Origin: JAENVT01 sp039931555
GTDB taxonomy: Bacteria > Actinomycetota > Acidimicrobiia > Acidimicrobiales > Ilumatobacteraceae
NCBI GenBank assembly: GCA_039931555.1
Contig: JBDTRP010000116.1
Location: forward strand, 62,001-126,000
Reading direction: 5' to 3'
Length of the DNA: 64,000 bases
A program made the translations under genes and the position numbers. Under the pieces are notes generated by a model that was given only the letters and a program-made list of their open reading frames with translations, had not been told where the DNA came from and ran no database searches. The stretch's first letter is position 1, and each line of letters begins with the position of its first letter. Positions 57,402-64,000 of the stretch are shown piece by piece.

Positions 57402-60008
57402 TCAGCCGACGACGTAGCCGAAGACGTCGACGATGTAGTCGGTCGATCCGGAGTTGTTGTAGATCGACAGGCGGCCGCCGGTCCCCAACTTGAGGTAGGC
57501 AAGGTTGGGCACTGGAACGCCGGGTCGAGGGTTCATCGTCGAAGCCGTCGGCATCGCCGCGCCCGTCGGCCACACAGTGATGAACGATCGGTCGGTCGAG
57601 TTCACCGACGTGACGTTGACGATCGCAGCAGTTGCGGCCTGCAGTACCGGGCCCACGCCACCAACGGCGACGTCGATGGACCTGCCCTGGCCCAGCGGCC
57701 CATTCACACCAGTGCCCACACCGAAGCGACTGTCGACGATGCGTAGCGGGCTCACCGGCACGAACGTGCCTCCGGATGTGGAGAAGTAGCCGACGACATC
57801 GGCGACGACATGCGCGTTGCCCGACGAGTTGAAGATGCTGATCTGGCCACCCGCGCCAACCTTGGCCAGCACGAGGTTGGCGACCGTCAGACCAGGCACG
57901 AAGTTGTGGCTGGAGGCCAGCGGTTGGGCTTCGCCAGTGGGCCAGACGGTGAGGAAGCCCGACGACGTCGGCTGATCGGTCGTCACATTGACCGCGACCC
58001 CACTGACGCCCGTCGGCGGCACGCCGGCCACACCCGTCACCTTGACGTTGATCGTCTGGCTGTTACCGACCGGAGCCGTCGAACCACCCTGGCCGGTGCC
58101 GTCGCGCGTGTCGAGCACACGTCCCGGAGTGACCGCGGTGAACCGACCGGGGCACCCTGCCGTCGCCGCGGTGTAGTAGCCAACGACATCAGCGACGAGG
58201 TGCGTGTACCCCTGCGAGTTGTAGAGATTGACGCGCCCGTTGGCGCCGACCTTCACGGTCACCAGGTTCGGCACGGTCTGGCCCGGAATGTAGTTGAGGT
58301 TCGAGACCGTCGGCTGTCCCTCGCCAGAAGGCCAGGCGGTGATGAAGCCCGGTGTCAACGGCGCGTCGACGGTGACGTTCAGCACCACAGCGGTCGCCCC
58401 GGTCGGGGGCACGCCACCGACACCGACGACCGGGAGCTCGGTCATCGCCAGCGAGCTGAGCGCGGAGATGTTGCCACCCTGGCCGGTGCGGGTGTCGAGC
58501 AGTCGGGCCGGGTTCAGCGGCACATAGCAACTGGGCGTTGCGAGGACCGGGCGCTCGATGCGAACCGGACCGGTCGATCGGGATGCGGCGACGCCGTTGC
58601 CGCCGCGCAGCACGACGTAGACCCAGTAGGTGCCGTTCGGCAATCCACTGCCGTCCCACTGGAACGTGTTGGCGCCGACCACGGCGTTGGGCATGGTACC
58701 GACCCTGCTGCCATTCCAATGGGCCGGATCGGGATCGGTGGTCACGAAGATATCGGCGGTCCCGGCAGTGTCTGCCGAGAAGCTGATCGGGTAGGAGCCC
58801 GAAGAAAAGGCCGCGTCGTCGGCGAGGCGGATCTCGTTCAACGAGAAGTCGCGCAATCCGGGATCCTCGTTGAGGTCGAACCGCAGAGCGCTGATGTGCA
58901 GCCCGCGCCAGCCGGCCTTGTACGTGGTGGTCTCGTCGTTCACCGCGACGGCCGGAGTTGTGGCCAGATCGATCGACATCCGGTTGCAGCCGGGATAGAT
59001 GATGATGTCTTGCGTCTCGCTCCAGATTCCGCCACCGTCGTCGTACCATGCGAAACGGGAAACCATCCCACCGCCGGGTGCATTGGCGAAACTGAACCCG
59101 CCGCCGAAGCACACGTCGACCGTGGCCCGGTGATAGCGGTCGGTGTTGAGCGGTGTGCGCAACGGCAGTTGGATGAACGAGTCGTTGGCGAACGTGGTGC
59201 CGTGGGCGTTCCCGTCAGCGAAGGAGGCGATGTTGAGATCGCCGGTGCTGACGATGTCGTCGAACCCACCGAAGTCCCACGGGTCACCCGACACCGTGGC
59301 GTAGTCGGCCCCACCCTCGTCGCTCGGGCTGAGCACCCGGAGAGCCGGCGCGCTCACTGGCGCGACCGAAGCATCGGCGCGGTGTAGTCGCGCCCAATCC
59401 AGCTGCATCGGGAATCGTGCAGTGCCGGGGAACCCGCCACCGGCCAGTATCTCGAGACGGATGATCTTGCCCGACCACGCGTTCGGGCCGAGCAGACCGG
59501 GGCTGGTCATGTCGAGGTCGTAGGTGGTGAAGCCTGGGCCGGCAACGGTGAACGGAATGATGTTCTCGCCACCGCCCTCGGTCCAGTAGTGCACGCCCAT
59601 GTTGCGCTTCTCGATGAGGTTCAGCGAGAACGAGAGGTGCGTGTAGGTGGCCGCATCGGCGGGCTTGGTCAAACCGTCGCGGCCCCAAGCGAGCTCCTGA
59701 CCCCAGGTGCGAATCAGCTTGATCGTCGAACCGGCTTGGGCATCGACCGACAGCACACCGCCGCCGAGCGAGATCGCGAAGCTGCCTTCCGAGCCGATCA
59801 GCGGGGTCGGTGGCACGTCCTCGGGGTTGCTGAAGTCCCACGCGTCTGCGAGCACATCCGTGGCGTAGTCACCACTGGTCGAGAACGCTGCGGGCGTCGC
59901 CACAGCGGGCCCGGCATTCTCGGTGGGGTGCGCGGATGCAACGTCGGCAATCACAACGGCGGACAACAAACCAACAACGACGATGATGCTTCGCAAGCGG
60001 CGCTTCAT
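57402..60008 (-). CDS. Large secreted protein with carbohydrate-binding-like domains and three DTR repeats
   Basis: Exported protein of 868 residues. Signal peptide 1-26 (ends VASA). Two jelly-roll-like beta domains follow (about 45-205 and 225-400), then an Ig-like segment (about 400-490) with FQWDGSGLPNGTYWVYVVLRGG. Three DTR repeats finish the protein (ARLLDTRTGQGG, GRVLDTRDGTGQ, LRIVDSRFGVG). Unlike the repeats at 47263 and 51849, none here has the Cys pair. GAGGAG lies 6-11 bases before ATG. Probably a surface glycan-binding protein. Confidence 0.8.
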   Translation of the reverse strand: MKRRLRSIIVVVGLLSAVVIADVASAHPTENAGPAVATPAAFSTSGDYATDVLADAWDFSNPEDVPPTPLIGSEGSFAISLGGGVLSVDAQAGSTIKLIRTWGQELAWGRDGLTKPADAATYTHLSFSLNLIEKRNMGVHYWTEGGGENIIPFTVAGPGFTTYDLDMTSPGLLGPNAWSGKIIRLEILAGGGFPGTARFPMQLDWARLHRADASVAPVSAPALRVLSPSDEGGADYATVSGDPWDFGGFDDIVSTGDLNIASFADGNAHGTTFANDSFIQLPLRTPLNTDRYHRATVDVCFGGGFSFANAPGGGMVSRFAWYDDGGGIWSETQDIIIYPGCNRMSIDLATTPAVAVNDETTTYKAGWRGLHISALRFDLNEDPGLRDFSLNEIRLADDAAFSSGSYPISFSADTAGTADIFVTTDPDPAHWNGSRVGTMPNAVVGANTFQWDGSGLPNGTYWVYVVLRGGNGVAASRSTGPVRIERPVLATPSCYVPLNPARLLDTRTGQGGNISALSSLAMTELPVVGVGGVPPTGATAVVLNVTVDAPLTPGFITAWPSGEGQPTVSNLNYIPGQTVPNLVTVKVGANGRVNLYNSQGYTHLVADVVGYYTAATAGCPGRFTAVTPGRVLDTRDGTGQGGSTAPVGNSQTINVKVTGVAGVPPTGVSGVAVNVTTDQPTSSGFLTVWPTGEAQPLASSHNFVPGLTVANLVLAKVGAGGQISIFNSSGNAHVVADVVGYFSTSGGTFVPVSPLRIVDSRFGVGTGVNGPLGQGRSIDVAVGGVGPVLQAATAAIVNVTSVNSTDRSFITVWPTGAAMPTASTMNPRPGVPVPNLAYLKLGTGGRLSIYNNSGSTDYIVDVFGYVVG

Positions 60009-60091
60009 TCAGATCTCCTCAAACCGGCCCGCTCGAGTATCGGCACACTTCATGAGGTGCTGAAGCCATGCTAGCTGGCAGGACTGGCCGC

Positions 60092-60229
60092 TCAGGTGGC
60101 TTCGGCCTCGTCCAACATGCTGGACACCCTGGTCAGGGCATCGCGTAGACGTCCCTGTTGCTGCCTTGACTGGGCCAGCTGCACCGTCAGAGCGGCCAGG
60201 ATCTGCGGGTCGGGCTCGACCTCAGCCAC
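60092..60229 (-). CDS. Small helical protein, 45 aa
   Basis: GTG-started frame overlapping the stop of the upstream 86-residue gene by eight bases. Product starts VAEVEPDPQILAALTVQLAQ and is predicted helical throughout, possibly a coiled coil (LRDALTRVSSMLDEAE). Position and composition suggest a partner of the glycosyltransferase operon. Short, so only moderately supported. Confidence 0.5.
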   Translation of the reverse strand: MAEVEPDPQILAALTVQLAQSRQQQGRLRDALTRVSSMLDEAEAT

Positions 60230-60482
60230 GTGTTCCTCGCAACATCGCGTACACCCGCCGGGCCCTCGAGGTGTAGCGCATCACCTTCGTGCCGTGCAGT
60301 TCGGCAAGCTGACGCTCGGCATCGCGCAAACGCTCGGCCATCACCGGTGATCCGTCACCGCGCATCTCCGCCAACTGCGCGCCGAGACCGACGATCGCCT
60401 GCGTGCGCGCCTCGACCAGCGCCTCGAGTTCTCCGATTCTGGCGCGCAGTTCACGTTCGGTATCTGGTTCTAGCTGGGCCAT
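60222..60482 (-). CDS. Small coiled-coil protein in glycosyltransferase operon
   Basis: An 86-residue protein with two heptad-rich helices (ERELRARIGELEALVEARTQ; MAERLRDAERQLAELHGT) and a basic end (KVMRYTSRARRVYAMLRGTRG). That end resembles the C-terminal extension of many surface glycosyltransferases, so it may be a detached tail. Its start overlaps the preceding glycosyltransferase gene by 13 bases, implying co-translation. Confidence 0.72.
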   Translation of the reverse strand: MAQLEPDTERELRARIGELEALVEARTQAIVGLGAQLAEMRGDGSPVMAERLRDAERQLAELHGTKVMRYTSRARRVYAMLRGTRG

Positions 60483-62323
60483 GGCAACCTCGGGTGTCGT
60501 TCGCGAAGGGTGACGAAGTTCGATGCCATGTCGACATCGCTGATCTTGCGCATCGAGCCGGGCTGCTCACGATACCGCCCGACGATCGATCGAACCAGTT
60601 CGGCGCGGCGGCCCTGCTCGGCAACCGACAGCCACAGGTCATAGTCCTCCCAGCCATACAACCCGTCGGCGGTCGAATAGCCACCGAGCTGCAGCCAGGC
60701 ATCGCGACGGAACATCGCCATCGCATCGATGAAGGCGCCGTGCACGAGCAGATCGGGATCCCACGGGAGGTGGCTGGTGAGCCCGACCGACCCGGTCGTG
60801 TCGAACCGTTCGAGGATGCCGTAGGCAGCCACGACATCTGGCGGTGCGCTGCGCAGGTGGTCGAGCAACCGACGAAGACCGGTGGGATACAACATGTTGT
60901 CGGCATCGAGGGCGAAGACGTGCGCGGCCCTGGCGCGGTGGAACCCGGTGTTGCGAGCCACCGGCAAACCGCCATTGGCGGCGCGTGACACCAGCAGTGC
61001 GGGGAACCAGTCGAGCGCGCCGAGCAACTGCTCGGCGATTTGTCGGGACTCGTCGGTGGAATGGTCGTCGACGATGACGAGTTCGGTCCGCGTGCCATTC
61101 TCACCACTGGCGGCGATCACCGACTGCACGGCCTCGGCCAAGTAGTGCCCCTGGTTGAACAGCGGGATCACCACCGACACCTCGGCGTCGTACGAATCCC
61201 AGGCCGACGTGGTGACGAGATCGACGTGGTCGGGGTCACCGTGCTCGACCAGGCTGATGGTTGCTTCAATGCTGCGCGACAACTGCAACTGGGCGATGTA
61301 CGCCGCCTTCAACTCGCCCGCCGACTTGCGCAGAACGTCGTGGGTCGGCGCGGCCGGTGCTGGTCGAGGTCGACGACCCCGGCGCGAGGGATGCCGGGGA
61401 CCGCTCGCTGCGCCCTGACGCGCCACGATCGCCACCTCGGTCAGGGCGACCTGCAGCAGTTCGCTCTGCGACAGGCTGGTTGTCGTCAGCTTGTAGGCCG
61501 CGTCGGCCATTGCCGCACGGCGTGGTTCGTCGAAGGCCAGGGCGATGGCTTGCTCGGCGAGGTGGTCGAGCGGGGCCATCAGGAAGTGCACGCCGGGCAC
61601 CAGAGGTTCGATGCCGACCGAGGTCTCACTGGCGACGACGCAGCCGTTGGAGATCGCTTCGACAACCCGGGCCCACTCGAAGTACGGCTCGTCGCTGCGG
61701 TGCACGTTGAGCAGGATCCTGGTGTCGGCCAACGCGGCAAACTTCTCGGCACCGGTTGCAAACGCTGGGCCACCACCGAGGATCGGCCGGTGCCAGCTGA
61801 AGAACCGCAGGTCGGTGTTCCATTCCCACAGCATCCCGCCGGCGCCGGCGATGAACTGCTCGCGTCGCGGCGTGCGACCCGACAGGAAGCCGATATCGAC
61901 GTGCCGCTGCCGGCTCTCGCCCTGCCACGAATCCATCGATGGCGTGCAGCCGAGCGGGAGGTGCACCGCCGCCAACCCGAGGCGCCGAACAGCATCGAGT
62001 GAGTAGCGATTGATGTCGAGCACCGCGGGTCCGCGCGCCGCATAGGTCATCGCCAAATCGAAGAACGGCGTGCCCGGCTGCTCGGTGTTGATGCAGATCG
62101 ATGCAGATGCCGCGCGCAGGCGATCGGCTTCTGTCGACGGCGACAGGACGAAGAACTCGTGCGGTGCGACGACGAGGTTGTGCATCGGATCATCAGCACT
62201 GTCGGGCAGATCGTCGATCACGAGCTCGGCAGAGCGACCGACAAGCACCAGGCCCTCGACCAAGTGCTCGGCAATTTCCCTCATGAAAACGTTGCCGCGC
62301 CCGCTCACGAACACTCGGCACAT
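60470..62323 (-). CDS. Two-domain glycosyltransferase (GT-B-like plus GT2)
   Basis: A 617-residue fusion. Residues 1-300 look like a CgeB/Glyco_trans_1_2-type GT-B transferase (GFLSGRTPRREQF; ILLNVHRSDEPYFEWARVVEAISNGCVVASE; GIEPLVPGVHFL). A Pro/Arg-rich linker and a short helix (KAAYIAQLQLSRSIEATISL) follow, then a GT2 domain from VSVVIPLFNQGHYL with VIVDDHSTD, the metal motif ALDADNML and GGYSTADGLYGWEDYDLW. Two sugars may be added in sequence by one protein. ATG 62323; divergent from the next glycosyltransferase. Confidence 0.9.
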   Translation of the reverse strand: MCRVFVSGRGNVFMREIAEHLVEGLVLVGRSAELVIDDLPDSADDPMHNLVVAPHEFFVLSPSTEADRLRAASASICINTEQPGTPFFDLAMTYAARGPAVLDINRYSLDAVRRLGLAAVHLPLGCTPSMDSWQGESRQRHVDIGFLSGRTPRREQFIAGAGGMLWEWNTDLRFFSWHRPILGGGPAFATGAEKFAALADTRILLNVHRSDEPYFEWARVVEAISNGCVVASETSVGIEPLVPGVHFLMAPLDHLAEQAIALAFDEPRRAAMADAAYKLTTTSLSQSELLQVALTEVAIVARQGAASGPRHPSRRGRRPRPAPAAPTHDVLRKSAGELKAAYIAQLQLSRSIEATISLVEHGDPDHVDLVTTSAWDSYDAEVSVVIPLFNQGHYLAEAVQSVIAASGENGTRTELVIVDDHSTDESRQIAEQLLGALDWFPALLVSRAANGGLPVARNTGFHRARAAHVFALDADNMLYPTGLRRLLDHLRSAPPDVVAAYGILERFDTTGSVGLTSHLPWDPDLLVHGAFIDAMAMFRRDAWLQLGGYSTADGLYGWEDYDLWLSVAEQGRRAELVRSIVGRYREQPGSMRKISDVDMASNFVTLRERHPRLPWPS

Positions 62324-63838
62324 CGGGGGTCACAGTACCAGTGGTCGTTAGCATCGACGACCATCAGTCCCCGATTCTCGATCATCACCCCCGTCTACGA
62401 TCCGCCGCTCGGGGCCTTCCTGGCCTGCGTCGACGGCGTGTTGTCGCAATCGTTCACCGATTGGGAGTGGTGCGTGGTCGACGATTGCTCGACCCGCCCC
62501 GAAGTCCGCGACGCGCTCACCGCGCTTGCCGGGCGCGACCCGCGAGTGCGCGTGCAGCACCGCACCACCAACGGTGGAATCGTCGCCGCGTCGAACGACG
62601 CCCTGGCGATGGCGACCGGAGAGTTCATCGCCTTGCTGGATCACGACGACAAGCTCGTGCCGACGGCGCTCGAGCGGATGGCGGCGACCATCGACGCAAC
62701 CGCCGGTGTCGACTACGTGTACAGCGACGAGGCCCACGTGCTGGCCGACGGTCGCGAGTCGGCGCACTTCCTGAAGCCCGATTGGTCGCCAGAGCGCTTT
62801 CGTTCGTCGATGTACACCTGCCACCTCTCCGCCCTGCGTCGCGACGTGGTCAGTGAGATCGGTGGGTTCCGCACCGATTTCGATGGATCGCAGGATCACG
62901 ACCTGATCCTGCGAGCCACCGAGCTGATTGCTGCCCGCAATCGGCATGTCGTTCACTTGCCGTACCTCACGTATCACTGGCGCAACATCTCCACCTCGGT
63001 GTCGCGAGCAACCTCGTCGCTCAACACCGCTGTCGGGCGCGGACGACAGGCCGTTCAGGAGCAATGCGACCGCATGGGCCTCGATGCCACCGTCGTGCAC
63101 GGACCCGTCGAAGGCACGTACCGCCTGGTGCGTTCCGTACCCGCCGGCCTGCCGATCACGGTCGTCGTGCCGACACGTGCCGAGGGTGGCGCTGCACGGC
63201 CCTACCGGTTGGCCGCCGCGGCGACGATCGAGGGGTTGCGCACCACGCATCCGAACACCCGACTCGTCGTCGCCTACCCGGCATCGTTGCCGGCAGAGCT
63301 CGTCGCATTGCTCGACGACGCCGCCGGCGATCGTTGGGAGCTGCTGCCGGTGACGGCCGACTGGTCGATTGCCGCGGCGTTGGATCGGGCGTTCAACGAC
63401 TACCCGTGCGAGGTGCTGGTCTCGGTGGCACCAGGCCTCGTGCCGCTATCCGACCTCACACCCGACTGGCTCGAGACCCTGGCCGGTCTGGCCCGCTCGC
63501 CCGGAACCGGATTGGCCGGTTCGCTGATCGCCGACGACAACGACATCGTCGTGCACGCCGGCTGGGACGTGCCCAACTTCCGCTGGTACGAGCTGGAGGG
63601 TCTGCGCTTCGACACGCGCAGCACTGGCAACGACCTGTTGATCGAACGCGAATGCACCCAGGTCTCGTTGGCCGCGGCAGCGATCACCGCGGGCCATTGG
63701 CGCGAGTGCCGCGACCGAGCCAACGGCGGGTTCGACGCCGCCGGCCGGTCGCTCTCCGATGCCCTCACCGCTGCGGGAGCCCGCACCCTGTGGACCCCCT
63801 ACGCCCGCTTCGACCAAGTCGTCCCGATCGACCGCTGA
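62264..63838 (+). CDS. Family 2 glycosyltransferase, start uncertain
   Basis: GT2 protein whose similarity begins at PRFSIITPVYDPP (about 62368). Motifs: WCVVDDCSTRPEV, NGGIVAASNDALAMATGEF, metal-binding ALLDHDDKLVP, YVYSDEAHV and GSQDHDLILRA. A second, less conserved half starts near PITVVVPTRAEGG. No ATG, GTG or TTG lies in frame between the divergent gene's start and the first strand. The nearest is GTG 62264, used here, which overlaps the divergent gene by 60 bases. A rarer start codon near 62345-62365 or a one-base shift is possible. Confidence 0.8.
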   Translation: MLGNFPHENVAAPAHEHSAHRGSQYQWSLASTTISPRFSIITPVYDPPLGAFLACVDGVLSQSFTDWEWCVVDDCSTRPEVRDALTALAGRDPRVRVQHRTTNGGIVAASNDALAMATGEFIALLDHDDKLVPTALERMAATIDATAGVDYVYSDEAHVLADGRESAHFLKPDWSPERFRSSMYTCHLSALRRDVVSEIGGFRTDFDGSQDHDLILRATELIAARNRHVVHLPYLTYHWRNISTSVSRATSSLNTAVGRGRQAVQEQCDRMGLDATVVHGPVEGTYRLVRSVPAGLPITVVVPTRAEGGAARPYRLAAAATIEGLRTTHPNTRLVVAYPASLPAELVALLDDAAGDRWELLPVTADWSIAAALDRAFNDYPCEVLVSVAPGLVPLSDLTPDWLETLAGLARSPGTGLAGSLIADDNDIVVHAGWDVPNFRWYELEGLRFDTRSTGNDLLIERECTQVSLAAAAITAGHWRECRDRANGGFDAAGRSLSDALTAAGARTLWTPYARFDQVVPIDR

Positions 63839-63856
63839 AGACGGCTGACACCCAGA

Positions 63857-63903
63857 GACAAGTCACGAAATATCCGGTTGCACCGGAGATTCGGTGACTT
63901 GTC
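63857..63903. repeat. Intergenic hairpin repeat, family A copy 2
   Basis: A 47-base palindrome matching 46691-46737. The outer stem is GACAAGTCAC/GTGACTTGTC: relative to copy 1 a G-C pair has become A-T, a compensated change. Same two-base internal loop and near-identical inner stem with one C to A change. Again between convergent genes. Confidence 0.85.
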
Positions 63904-63928
63904 TGTTCACTCCGGCGGCCTGCTACCC

Positions 63929-64000
63929 CTACACGACAGCCGGGGTGAACCGGTCGTCGACGAGGTGGGTCAGCCAACGGCGTTGGATCAGCTCGATCTC
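63929..64000 (-). CDS. C-terminal end of an unidentified protein
   Basis: The last 23 codons of a gene that continues past the window, ending IQRRWLTHLVDDRFTPAVV and a TAG stop. Open to the window edge and in good codon usage. Too short to identify. It converges with the glycosyltransferase gene, with the hairpin repeat between them. Confidence 0.5.
   Translation of the reverse strand, partial: EIELIQRRWLTHLVDDRFTPAVV

Overview
The window is 64 kb of high-GC actinobacterial chromosome. Several features point to the class Acidimicrobiia (Ilumatobacter- or Microthrix-like): a mycothiol conjugate amidase, an F420-type luciferase-like oxidoreductase, Ku with a LigD polymerase domain, a homodimeric AceE-type pyruvate dehydrogenase, and many genes whose -10 hexamer sits 6-8 bases before the start codon (leaderless transcription). 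I see no prophage, transposase, CRISPR array, rRNA or tRNA. The class assignment is inference.

Layout. 1-14 kb: mycothiol amidase (partial), PEBP-like lipoprotein, a VapBC-type toxin-antitoxin pair, acyl-CoA dehydrogenase, two intramembrane proteases (CPBP and rhomboid), an ion-channel-like protein, an LLM oxidoreductase, a NarL-type two-component system, and an amidase-MFS pair. 14-17.4 kb: NHEJ genes (LigD polymerase domain and Ku) around a four-unit palindromic repeat array. 17.4-17.7 kb: a promoter, nested helices and a terminator that look like an unannotated structured RNA. 18.4-24.1 kb: one minus-strand operon, lpdA - E2 - fused lipB/lipA - M24 peptidase, which makes a 2-oxoacid dehydrogenase E2/E3 and attaches its lipoyl cofactor. 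24.6-25.2 kb: a secreted TlpA-like thioredoxin whose first active-site Cys is replaced by an in-frame UGA followed by a SECIS-like hairpin, so probably a selenoprotein.

25.5-47 kb is mainly metabolic: a large membrane-anchored protein, epimerase, VOC protein, divergent yceI/marR, argJ, a cell-wall-anchored ice-binding protein with a DosR-like box, aldo/keto reductase, serine hydrolase, PobA-like monooxygenase, transglutaminase-like protein, IolE-like isomerase with a Gfo/Idh/MocA oxidoreductase, MMPL transporter, a frameshifted SARP regulator remnant, type II NADH dehydrogenase, SDR, CaiB-type CoA transferase and RNase HI.

47-64 kb is a cell-surface region around aceE: three large exported proteins (SGNH hydrolase, CAP-domain, and carbohydrate-binding-like) that share three C-terminal copies each of one repeat domain, plus glycosyltransferases, a DUF2142 membrane protein, two small coiled-coil genes and an HhH-GPD repair protein. 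Intergenic spaces hold several families of palindromes, mostly at gene ends, which probably act as terminators but also look like dispersed repeats.
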